A DNA stretch of 33,256 bases from Limiplasma sp964504385 (lineage in GTDB: Bacteria; Bacillota; Clostridia; Christensenellales; Aristaeellaceae). Below, piece by piece: positions 22,606 to 29,767 of the stretch. Where the stretch lies: the NCBI GenBank assembly GCA_964504385.1, contig CAZDEF010000025.1, forward strand, positions 1 to 33,256. Reading direction: 5' to 3'. A program made the translations under genes and the position numbers. The stretch's first letter is position 1; each line of letters begins with the position of its first letter. A model generated the notes under the pieces. The model made no database searches. It saw only the letters and a program-made list of their open reading frames with translations, and was not told the origin of the DNA.

Positions 22606-24021
22606 TCACAAGCTCCCTTCGGTGGTTTCGGAGGCAAAGTCATTGATAAGACGGCGGCGCCATTTGCCGCGGAAGTAGAAGAACACGCTCATGGCGCAGC
22701 CACACAGCCAGCTGATGAGCAGCGAGCCGTACAGGCACATCGGGTCGCCGTTGGGGTGAAGGGGCGCGCGGGTGAAATGCGCCCACACATACGCCAGCGG
22801 CATGCGTATGATGACCGTGGTGATGATGCTGATCCACATGGGCACGGCGGTCTCGCCGGCGCCGCGCATGATGCCCTGCAGCACCTGCGAGGCGGCGAAC
22901 ACGATGTAGCCCAGCGCCAGCGTGCGCAGCATGGTCTCGCCCGCCGCGATCACCTCCGGCGTCTGGGTGAAGATGTAGAGCAGGTTCTTGCCCAGCAGCA
23001 GGATGCCCGCCACCATCACCGTGGCCGTGCCCAGCGCGATCAGCAGCGTTTCCTTCGCGCCCTTGAACACGCGGTCCAGCTTCTTGGCGCCGATGTTCTG
23101 CCCGGCAAAGGTGGTGGCCGCCGTGCCGAAGGTGAAGTTGGGCATCATGGCAAAGCCGTCGATGCGCATCACCATGGTGTTGGCCGTCACGATGCTGCCG
23201 CCCAGCGAGTTGGTGAGGGACTGCACCAGAATGCTGGACAGGGAGAAGATCATCTGCGTGATCCCGGAGGGCACGCCCAGCCGCACCACACGGTTCATAA
23301 TGTGCTTGGACACGCGCAGGGTGGAGCGGTTAAGGTCGATGGTGTCCTTCATGCGCCACAGGCGGCGCACGCACAAAAACGCGGAGATGGCCTGTGCAAT
23401 GATGGTGGCCCACGCCACGCCGTCGGTGGTCATGCCAAAGGCGATGACGAACGTCAGATCCAGCACCACGTTCAGGCCGCAGGCGATCAGCAGATAGATG
23501 AGCGGGCTCACGCTGTCGCCCATACCGCGCATCACGCCGCTCAGGATGTTGTACAGTCCGCTGCCCACCAGACCGATCATGATAATGACCAGATAATCCG
23601 TCGCCATATCCAGCATATCAGCCGGGGTATCCAGCAGCACCAGCAGCGGGCGCGACAGCAGCACGCCCACCACCGACATGAGCAGGCCGCTGATGACCGT
23701 GAGCGTGATGGTGGTGCCCACGGCCTTGCTCAGCTCATCGCGCTCTTTCGCGCCAAAGTACTGCGACACCACAATGGTCGCACCGGTGGAAATGCCCATG
23801 AACAGAACGAGGATCAGGTTGATGATGGGGCCGGCCAAGCCCACCGCGCCCAGCGCGGCGTCGCCCACATAGCGGCCCACCACGATGGCATCCACCGTGT
23901 TGTACAGCTGCTGTGCCAGATTACCGATCAGCAGCGGGATCGAAAACATCACAATTCCGGACAGCGTGCTGCCCACCGTCAAATCGCGCGGTGCAAACAG
24001 CGCTTGCAGTTTTTTCAGCAT
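22606..24021 (-). CDS. MATE family efflux transporter
   Basis: Twelve-helix exporter of 471 residues. FSIPLLIGNLAQQLYNTVDA and IVVGRYVGDAALGAVG are the classic MATE helix-1 region, with GATIVVSQYFGAKERDELS after helix 2 and the second-half counterpart VTANTMVMRIDGFAMMPNF. It belongs to the same branch as the MATE gene at 28.1-29.5 kb. The start at 24021 is preceded by GGAAAGGAAA. It is the first gene of the operon with argS (4-bp gap) and lies 96 bp after pyrH; no good promoter was seen in that gap, so transcription may come from pyrH. The substrate is unknown. Confidence 0.93.
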   Translation of the reverse strand: MLKKLQALFAPRDLTVGSTLSGIVMFSIPLLIGNLAQQLYNTVDAIVVGRYVGDAALGAVGLAGPIINLILVLFMGISTGATIVVSQYFGAKERDELSKAVGTTITLTVISGLLMSVVGVLLSRPLLVLLDTPADMLDMATDYLVIIMIGLVGSGLYNILSGVMRGMGDSVSPLIYLLIACGLNVVLDLTFVIAFGMTTDGVAWATIIAQAISAFLCVRRLWRMKDTIDLNRSTLRVSKHIMNRVVRLGVPSGITQMIFSLSSILVQSLTNSLGGSIVTANTMVMRIDGFAMMPNFTFGTAATTFAGQNIGAKKLDRVFKGAKETLLIALGTATVMVAGILLLGKNLLYIFTQTPEVIAAGETMLRTLALGYIVFAASQVLQGIMRGAGETAVPMWISIITTVIIRMPLAYVWAHFTRAPLHPNGDPMCLYGSLLISWLCGCAMSVFFYFRGKWRRRLINDFASETTEGSL

Positions 24022-24117
24022 ATATTTCCTTTCCGGGGTGCCTCCCGCACCCATCGCCCGAAGGCTTTTTCCCTAGCCCATCCCGCAGCCGCAGGACGAG
24101 CCCGTTCAGAATCAAGA

Positions 24118-24831
24118 TCAGGGGTGAAGAACCGTGCCCATGGGGTCGCCGTTCAGCACGCGGATGACGTTTTCCGCAGGCTGCAGGCCGAACACGCGCA
24201 GCTGAGGCACATTGTTGTCGCGCAGCAGGGTAAAGGCCGCAGCGTCCATCACCTTCAGCTCACGGCGCGCCGCCTCGGCATAGGTGATGTTGCGGATCAT
24301 GGTCGCCTCGGGATCCGCATGCGGGTCAGCCGTATAGACGCCGTCGATGTTCTTGGCCATCAGGATCGCGTCGCACTCCAGCTCGATGCCGCGCAGCACC
24401 ACGGTGGTGTCGGTGGAGAAGCAGGGGCTGCCGATGCCGCAGGCGAAGAACACGATGTGTCCCTGCTCCAGCAGATCGATCGCCTTGACGGTGTTGTAGG
24501 TTTCGGCAAAGCGGGGCATGTCCACAGCGCTCATCACGGTCGCCTTCGCGCCCATATGGGCGAGGGTGTCGCGCATGTACAGGCAGTTCTGCAGGGTGCC
24601 CAGCATGCCCATCTGGTCGGCCGCCACAGTGCCCATGCGCAGCGAATCGCCCCGGCGGCCGCGCCACACGTTGCCCCCGCCGATCACCACGGCCAGCTCC
24701 ACGCCCGTGTTCCGAATGTCGATCAGCATGCGGGCTGCTTCTTCAAACTTCTCGTGACAGAATCCCTTACCGTCCACGCCCAGCGCCTCGCCGCTGAGCT
24801 TGAGGATAACGCGCTTATAGGAGATGGCCAT
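24118..24831 (-). CDS. pyrH: UMP kinase
   Basis: Phosphorylates UMP to UDP in pyrimidine nucleotide synthesis. The 237-residue protein has the bacterial amino-acid-kinase fold signatures: RVILKLSGEALG, VIGGGNVWRGRRG, ADQMGMLGT, a TDT loop in SPCFSTDTTVVLRGIE, and MAKNIDGVYTADP. The start at 24831 gives the usual MAISYKRVILKLSGE N-terminus with AAAGGAAG upstream. It follows tsf as in most bacteria, but a terminator hairpin separates them, and the usual next gene, frr (ribosome recycling factor), is absent; a MATE gene follows instead. Confidence 0.96.
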   Translation of the reverse strand: MAISYKRVILKLSGEALGVDGKGFCHEKFEEAARMLIDIRNTGVELAVVIGGGNVWRGRRGDSLRMGTVAADQMGMLGTLQNCLYMRDTLAHMGAKATVMSAVDMPRFAETYNTVKAIDLLEQGHIVFFACGIGSPCFSTDTTVVLRGIELECDAILMAKNIDGVYTADPHADPEATMIRNITYAEAARRELKVMDAAAFTLLRDNNVPQLRVFGLQPAENVIRVLNGDPMGTVLHP

Positions 24832-24882
24832 GATGAAACGCTTCCTTTCGCAAAAAACAAAATCGCACAGAACCGAATGATG

Positions 24883-24912
24883 AAAAAGGCACGCAGGCAA
24901 AGCCCGCGTGCC
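24883..24912 (-). terminator. Terminator or attenuator between tsf and pyrH
   Basis: GGCACGC (24888-24894 on plus) pairs with GCGTGCC (24906-24912), with further pairing inside, and five T residues follow in the minus-strand sense. It lies between tsf and pyrH, so it should reduce pyrH transcription relative to tsf. Confidence 0.8.
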
Positions 24913-24998
24913 ACAAGGTCATCACAAACCCTGCCCTTTGAGCACATGCGCTCAAAAACATGGGATCTTTTCAAAGGAGGGTCGATTCCTTTGATGGA

Positions 24999-25940
24999 TT
25001 ACTTCATCGCAGCCATCTGAGCGGCGATCTCTTCGGCAAAGTTGTCCTTGCGCTTTTCGATGCCCTCGCCGCGCTCGAAACGCTCGAAGGACACGATGTT
25101 GATGTTGGCGCCGATCTCCTTGGCCACTTCGGCGGTCAGCTGAGCGATGCTCTTGTCGCCGTCCTTGACGAAGGGCTGCTCCACCAGGCACACTTCCTTG
25201 TAGTACTTCTGGATGCGGCCGTCCACCATCTTGTCCACGATCTTCTCGGGCTTGCCCTCGTTCAGGGCCTGAGCGCGCAGGATCTCGCGTTCCTTGTTCA
25301 GGTTCTCGGCGGGCACTTCTTCCTTCTTCACATAGCTGGGCTTGGCAGCAGCGATCTGCAGGGCCACATCATGATAGAAGGTCTTGAAGGTGTCGTTGGC
25401 GAGGGTGGCGGGGTTGTCGTTTTCGACCAGCAGCAGCACGCCGATCTTGCCGCCCATGTGGATGTAGCTTTCCACGGCGCCATTATCGGTCGCGTAGCGA
25501 GCGAAACGGCGGATGGAGATCTTTTCGCCGATGGACACGGTGGCTTCGGAAACCAAGTCGGTGATGGTCTTGGTCTCGTCATCCACAAACTTCTGCTCCA
25601 TCAAAGCGTCCACATCAGCGGGGTTGGCCAGCGCGATGTGCTTGGCAACGTTCTTGGAGAAGTTGAGGAAGTTGTCGGTCTTGGCAACGAAGTCGGTCTC
25701 GCAGTTGACTTCCACCACAACGCCGATCTTGGCGTCATCGGTGATATAGCTGGCCACGACGCCCTCGGCGGCGATGCGGCTGGCCTTCTTGGCAGCAGCG
25801 GCCAGGCCCTTTTCGCGCAGCCATTCAACGGCCTTTTCCATGTCGCCGTCGGCCTCTACGAGCGCCTTTTTGCAGTCCATCATACCGGCCTGGGTCATTT
25901 CACGCAGTTCTTTGACCATCTGAGAAGTGATGTTGGCCAT
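24999..25940 (-). CDS. tsf: Translation elongation factor Ts
   Basis: EF-Ts recycles EF-Tu from its GDP to its GTP form. The 313-residue protein has the UBA-like N-terminal domain (VKELREMTQAGMMDCKKAL), the signature VEVNCETDFVAKTDNF, and the dimerisation core KISIRRFARY. The length is normal for Firmicutes. GGAGAG lies ahead of the ATG at 25940; an upstream ATG would overlap a hairpin in the rpsB-tsf gap. It is in the conserved rpsB-tsf order, with a terminator-like hairpin on each side of it. Confidence 0.97.
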   Translation of the reverse strand: MANITSQMVKELREMTQAGMMDCKKALVEADGDMEKAVEWLREKGLAAAAKKASRIAAEGVVASYITDDAKIGVVVEVNCETDFVAKTDNFLNFSKNVAKHIALANPADVDALMEQKFVDDETKTITDLVSEATVSIGEKISIRRFARYATDNGAVESYIHMGGKIGVLLLVENDNPATLANDTFKTFYHDVALQIAAAKPSYVKKEEVPAENLNKEREILRAQALNEGKPEKIVDKMVDGRIQKYYKEVCLVEQPFVKDGDKSIAQLTAEVAKEIGANINIVSFERFERGEGIEKRKDNFAEEIAAQMAAMK

Positions 25941-25983
25941 GATAAATCTCTCCTTACACTTAAACTGTTCAAAAGGGGAATCA

Positions 25984-26009
25984 AAGGAGGGCTGAACGCA
26001 GCCCTCCTT
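25984..26009 (-). terminator. Terminator-like hairpin between rpsB and tsf
   Basis: AAGGAGGGCT (25984-25993) pairs perfectly with AGCCCTCCTT (26000-26009). In the minus-strand sense the stem is followed by TTGATTCCCCTTTT, a broken T-run, so partial termination is more likely than full termination. Confidence 0.6.
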
Positions 26010-26017
26010 CAAAAGCA

Positions 26018-26758
26018 TTATTCAGCGATCTTGGCGGCTTCTTCAGCGGGAGCGGCTTCGCCTTCGGCGTCCTGCTCGCCCTGACGGCCTTCCAGCACGG
26101 CGTCGGCCAGCTTGCCGGCGATCAGCTTCACGGCGCGGATGGCGTCGTCGTTGCCGGGGATGACGTAGTCGATCTCATCGGGGTCGCAGTTGGTGTCAAC
26201 GATGGCCACGATCGGGATGTTCAGCGCGCGGGCTTCCGCCACGGCGATGTGCTCCTTGCGGGGGTCGACCACGAACAGAGCGCCGGGCAGCTTCTTCATC
26301 TCGCGGATACCACCGAGGTTGGCTTCCAGCTTTTCGCGCTCATGCTGCAGCTTGATGACTTCCTTCTTGGGCAGCAGGTCGAACTGGCCGTTGGCTTCCA
26401 TCTTGTCGATCTGGTTCAGACGATCCACGCGGGTGCGGATGGTGCGGAAGTTGGTCAGCATGCCGCCTAGCCAGCGGTTGTTGACATAGTACATGTTGCA
26501 GCGCTGCGCTTCGGAAGCGATGGATTCCTGAGCCTGCTTCTTGGTGCCCACGAACAGGATGGACTTGCCTTCCATCGCCAGATCGCGCACGAAGTTGTAG
26601 GCTTCGTCAGCCTTGCGGACGGTCTTCTGCAGGTCGATGATGTAGATGCCGTTGCGCTCGGTGAAGATGTACTGAGCCATCTTGGGGTTCCAGCGGCGGG
26701 TCTGGTGACCGAAGTGCACGCCCGCTTCCAGGAGCTGCTTCATAGAAATAACTGCCAT
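26018..26758 (-). CDS. rpsB: 30S ribosomal protein S2
   Basis: S2 is a structural protein of the small ribosomal subunit. The 246-residue product begins MAVISMKQLLEAGVHFGHQT and contains RRWNPKMAQYIF, RNGIYIIDLQKT, NRWLGGMLTNFRT and PGNDDAIRAVKLI, all standard S2 blocks. GGAGGA lies seven bases before the ATG at 26758. The reading frame stays open far upstream, but that part lies in the leader and promoter and is not protein-like. The C-terminal tail (GEQDAEGEAAPAEEA) is acidic, as in many Clostridia. First gene of rpsB-tsf(-pyrH), with a strong promoter and a roughly 100-nt leader. Confidence 0.98.
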   Translation of the reverse strand: MAVISMKQLLEAGVHFGHQTRRWNPKMAQYIFTERNGIYIIDLQKTVRKADEAYNFVRDLAMEGKSILFVGTKKQAQESIASEAQRCNMYYVNNRWLGGMLTNFRTIRTRVDRLNQIDKMEANGQFDLLPKKEVIKLQHEREKLEANLGGIREMKKLPGALFVVDPRKEHIAVAEARALNIPIVAIVDTNCDPDEIDYVIPGNDDAIRAVKLIAGKLADAVLEGRQGEQDAEGEAAPAEEAAKIAE

Positions 26759-26800
26759 TTGGGGTTCCTCCTTGTTATTTTCCACCCATTGCGTCATCCC

Positions 26801-26830
26801 GTGCGGCCACTGCCTTTTTGCAGGCAGCAC
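26801..26830 (-). promoter_or_regulatory. Stem-loop in the rpsB leader
   Basis: CTGCCT (26810-26815) pairs with AGGCAG (26822-26827), and GTG/CAC outside it (26801-26803, 26828-26830) extends the stem. It lies in the transcribed leader, 43-72 bases before the start codon. Ribosomal protein leaders often mediate feedback by the protein, but I cannot match this to a described S2 leader. Confidence 0.4.
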
Positions 26831-26866
26831 AAACGCGCGATCCACAAAGGTGCGTAATCGGTTGTT

Positions 26867-26895
26867 AGTATACCACAGCCTCGTCCCCCTTGCAA
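26867..26895 (-). promoter_or_regulatory. Promoter of the rpsB operon
   Basis: TTGCAA (26890-26895), a 17-bp spacer and TATACT (26867-26872) preceded by TGG on the minus strand. Transcription should start near 26860. The -35 box lies in the loop of a long plus-strand hairpin. Confidence 0.75.
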
Positions 26896-26915
26896 GAGGG
26901 AACGAGGCTGTTTTT
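26875..26915 (+). terminator. Plus-facing intrinsic terminator inside the rpsB promoter
   Basis: ACAGCCTCGT (26875-26884) pairs perfectly with ACGAGGCTGT (26902-26911), with CCCT/AGGG also paired inside. Five T residues (26911-26915) follow on the plus strand only. No plus-strand gene ends here, so it would stop antisense transcription heading into the next minus-strand gene. In the minus sense no T-run follows. Confidence 0.65.
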
Positions 26916-26946
26916 CGTGTAAAAATGCGCAAAAGCGTCCGCTGGC

Positions 26947-27876
26947 TCAGGCCGACACCGTGCCGCCCTGCTGCACGGCGGGCTGAAACACATTTTCCGG
27001 CTTGGGGGAGTGATACTCCACGCCCTGATTGTAGTACACCTTTTCCGGCGGGGTCTCCAGCTGCTCGGGGTGGGTGAGGCACTGCTTCATCACAGCGAAG
27101 AACTTGGCGTACACCGCGCCGCCGCACACGCGCTCATCCGCCGTGATGCCGATGGGCAGCTGGCACTTGCGCACCACATTGCCCTTGGCATCCACGGTGT
27201 TGAAGCGCTTGGGCACGCCCATGCCGAAGAACAGGCTGGTGTTGCCGAAATTGTAGATATGGTGGTACACGCGCATCAGGCCGATGGAGGCGTTGTTGGT
27301 GATGTACATGCTGGTGTGGAAGGGCAGCGCGTCCAGCAGCGCCTTGGGGCACAGGCCGTAGCGGTCCAGCAGCTTCACCGCGCCCACCATCAGGTTGGGC
27401 AGCATCGGCACCTTCATCACCACGCTGGCCAGCTTCAGCGCAAAGCCCGCGGTCTCCTCCTTGCGGTTCGCCTCCACCGTCTGCTTGATGCGGGCGGATA
27501 CGTCGTAGATGGTGTCTGTGGGGTCAAAGAAGATCTTGACGGCGTTTTCCTTGATGCTGCCGTCGGCGGTGTCCATGAGCAGGGTGAAGCTGACGGTCAG
27601 CTCCTTGCGGTTGTAGAACTGCTTGTTCATGATGAAGCGGTTCACTTCCGGCACCTGCGACACGGCGCGCACAAACGCGGCAATGACGATCTCCATAAAG
27701 GTGATCTTTGCGCCCTCGCGGCTCTTCTGGGCGATGTAGCGCATGAGCGGATCATACTCCACATCGTAATCTAGAAACACCTGCGCATCGCAGCGCATGG
27801 GCATGAGGTAGGGCGTGACCTGCACGATGGGGTCGATATCGCGCACGCGCCGTCCTTCCGGGCGGAATCCAAACAT
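26947..27876 (-). CDS. E2/CAT-fold acyltransferase-domain protein lacking the catalytic histidine
   Basis: Protein of 309 residues resembling the catalytic domain of 2-oxo acid dehydrogenase E2 subunits and chloramphenicol acetyltransferase, but without a lipoyl or peripheral-subunit-binding domain. Matching segments are KITFMEIVIAAFVRAV (57-72), VPEVNRFIMNKQFYNRKEL (75-93) and LPIGITADERVCGG (240-253). E2 and CAT enzymes end with HxxxDG; here the same place reads DERVCGG, so the catalytic histidine position is E248 and the aspartate is also lost. Stand-alone proteins with DERxCDG are known in Clostridia with no clear role, and this one departs further. It is probably not an acyltransferase by the usual mechanism. 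It has a promoter, a long structured leader and no E1/E3 neighbours. Confidence 0.8.
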   Translation of the reverse strand: MFGFRPEGRRVRDIDPIVQVTPYLMPMRCDAQVFLDYDVEYDPLMRYIAQKSREGAKITFMEIVIAAFVRAVSQVPEVNRFIMNKQFYNRKELTVSFTLLMDTADGSIKENAVKIFFDPTDTIYDVSARIKQTVEANRKEETAGFALKLASVVMKVPMLPNLMVGAVKLLDRYGLCPKALLDALPFHTSMYITNNASIGLMRVYHHIYNFGNTSLFFGMGVPKRFNTVDAKGNVVRKCQLPIGITADERVCGGAVYAKFFAVMKQCLTHPEQLETPPEKVYYNQGVEYHSPKPENVFQPAVQQGGTVSA

Positions 27877-27924
27877 GGCGTTCCTTCCTTTCGTCTCTAT
27901 GGGTAGGAATGGGGGGAAAAGTCT

Positions 27925-27985
27925 CCATGCAGGCCGGGATAAGGGCGGAGATCATATAGAATCAGGAAGATATAGGCATGCATGG
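27925..27985 (-). promoter_or_regulatory. Structured leader of the E2/CAT-fold gene
   Basis: In the roughly 115-nt leader, CCATGCAGGCC (27925-27935) and GGCATGCATGG (27975-27985) are complementary at 10 of 11 positions and would close a large loop. No known riboswitch consensus is recognised. Confidence 0.35.
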
Positions 27986-27998
27986 AATGGACAGCCCT

Positions 27999-28028
27999 AT
28001 TGTAGCCCAAAACGGGCAGGCGCGTCAA
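27999..28028 (-). promoter_or_regulatory. Promoter of the E2/CAT-fold gene
   Basis: TTGACG (28023-28028), an 18-bp spacer and TACAAT (27999-28004) on the minus strand. This places the start near 27992. Confidence 0.75.
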
Positions 28029-28063
28029 GCAGATGCAGATCGGCGGAAAAACCCGCTGTATAC

Positions 28064-28094
28064 AAAATCAGCCGCCCCTGTACGGAACGGCTGA
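28064..28094 (-). terminator. Terminator of the third MATE gene
   Basis: TCAGCCG (28068-28074) pairs with CGGCTGA (28088-28094); TTTT follows in the minus-strand sense. It lies about 20 bp after the stop codon. Confidence 0.8.
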
Positions 28095-28112
28095 CGAACG
28101 GATGCTTCTTTA

Positions 28113-29474
28113 TCACGCCAGCAGTCTGCGCGCAGTCTTGCGCTTTACCAGCAGGAAGCACACCAGATGCGCGCTGGCTGTCAGCGCCCAGCTGATGGGG
28201 TAGGAGAGATACAGCACCTCCAGCGAACGGTTGGCGGCAAAGACGGTGAAGATCCACACCACGCGGAACAGGCACGCGCCCAGAATGGAGATGATCATGG
28301 GCACCAGCGAGCTGCCCATGCCGCGCAGTCCGCCCACAAAGGTATCCATGATGCCGCACAGGAAGTAGGTGCTCAGGATGATCTTCATGCGCACAAAGCC
28401 CATTTCGATCACATGCGCCTCTGTGCAGTAGATGCTCAGCAGCGGCCGGCCAAAGGCCATCACCAGCAGCCCCAGCGTGATACCCACCGTTGCCACGCTG
28501 ATCTGGCACACCAGCATGATGCGCCCCACGCGGTCCATCTTTTTGGCCCCCACGTTCTGGCTGGTGAAGGTCAGCGCCGTCTGGTACAGCGCATTCATGG
28601 CCACATACACAAAGCCCTCGATGTTGGAGGACGCGCCGTTGCCGGCCATGACATCCGCGCCGAAGGAATTGACCGAGGACTGGATGAGCACGTTGGAAAC
28701 GGAGAAGATCGCGCCCTGAAAACCGGCGGGCAGACCCACCTTCACCAGCCGCAGCGCCTTTTCCTTGGAAATGCGCAGACGGCGCAGATCCAGCCGGATG
28801 CTGGTCTCCGCACGCATCAGGCACTGCAGCACCAGCACCGCGCTCAGCGCCTGCGAGATGACCGTGGCCAGCGCCACACCAGCCACGCTCATGCCAAAGC
28901 CCAGCACAAACACCAGATTGAACACCACGTTCACCATGCCGGACAGCACCAGATAGTACATCGGGCGGCGCGTGTCGCCCACAGCGCGCAGAATGGCCGC
29001 GCCGAAATTGTACAGCATGTTGAACAGCGAACCGGAAAAATAAATGGTCAGATACAGCGCGGACAGATCCAGCACCTCTTCGGGCGAATCCATCAGGCGC
29101 AGCATGGGTTTGGCAAACAGCAGCCCCACGATGCTCACCGCCACGCCGCACACCACGGCCAGCGCGATGGTGGTATGCACCGTCTCGCTCACGTCCTTGG
29201 CGCGGCCCGCGCCGTATTCCTGCGCCACCACCACGCTTGCGCCCAGCGACAGCCCCATGAACACATTGATGATCAGATTGATGAGCGAACCGGTGGAGCT
29301 GACCGCCGCCAGCGCCGTAGAACCGGAAAAGCGCCCCACCACCACGATATCGGCGGCATTGTACAGCAGCTGCAGCAGACTGGTCAGGATCAGCGGGATG
29401 GAAAAACGAATGATCTTGGGAAGCAGCGCGCCCTCTGTCATGTTCATCTCATAGCGCGCAGTATTTCTGGGCAC
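28113..29474 (-). CDS. MATE family efflux transporter
   Basis: Twelve-helix exporter, 453 residues. FSIPLILTSLLQLLYNAADI, IVVVGRFSGSTALAAV and GASVVVAQEYGAGRAKDVSE are MATE helix-1/2 features, and NVLIQSSVNSFGADVMAGNG marks the second half. Its first helices (LLYNAADIVVVGRFSG) are close to those of the MATE beside argS (LYNTVDAIVVGRYVG), so these two are paralogues. I chose the GTG at 29474, six bases after GGAGG; an in-frame GTG at 29483 overlaps the ribosome binding site. It is monocistronic, divergent from radA, and ends at its own terminator. The substrate is unknown. Confidence 0.92.
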   Translation of the reverse strand: MPRNTARYEMNMTEGALLPKIIRFSIPLILTSLLQLLYNAADIVVVGRFSGSTALAAVSSTGSLINLIINVFMGLSLGASVVVAQEYGAGRAKDVSETVHTTIALAVVCGVAVSIVGLLFAKPMLRLMDSPEEVLDLSALYLTIYFSGSLFNMLYNFGAAILRAVGDTRRPMYYLVLSGMVNVVFNLVFVLGFGMSVAGVALATVISQALSAVLVLQCLMRAETSIRLDLRRLRISKEKALRLVKVGLPAGFQGAIFSVSNVLIQSSVNSFGADVMAGNGASSNIEGFVYVAMNALYQTALTFTSQNVGAKKMDRVGRIMLVCQISVATVGITLGLLVMAFGRPLLSIYCTEAHVIEMGFVRMKIILSTYFLCGIMDTFVGGLRGMGSSLVPMIISILGACLFRVVWIFTVFAANRSLEVLYLSYPISWALTASAHLVCFLLVKRKTARRLLA

Positions 29475-29596
29475 ACAGTCCACCTCCTATCCTGCATAGT
29501 GTACGCTCCGCGGCCTCCGGTGTCAAGCTCACCGGGCGGCAAGCGGCGTAAGGAATGTTTCCGCGCCGATTTGCGCTTTTGTTTACAGACCGGTCA

Positions 29597-29626
29597 TTGG
29601 AATCCGCCGGTGTTTTATGGTATACT
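29597..29626 (+). promoter_or_regulatory. Promoter of radA-yacL
   Basis: TTGGAA (29597-29602), an 18-bp spacer and TATACT (29621-29626) preceded by TGG. The leader to the radA start is about 135 nt and ends in a small CCGCT/AGCGG hairpin. I saw no gene in the rest of the 293-bp gap 29475-29767. Confidence 0.75.
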
Positions 29627-29767
29627 GGCATCGTCCTATGCGCAGCGGTTCCTTTCTTTTTTAGGAAAATGGCGCTTCGACATCATTCTTGCAAAAAAGC
29701 GGTAGCGCGGGCTTCTTTTCGGTTGTATGATGAGTTCGCCCGCTGACAGCGGAACAGGAGACGAACC

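Noticed and set aside
19470..22646. 1058-codon open frame on the plus strand opposite HAD, SpoU and argS
   Set aside because: All three minus-strand genes carry intact family motifs; this frame is a by-product of codon bias.
24036..24053. Small hairpin GGGTGC/GCACCC upstream of the second MATE gene
   Set aside because: Short stem without a T-run and close to the ribosome binding site; no clear role.
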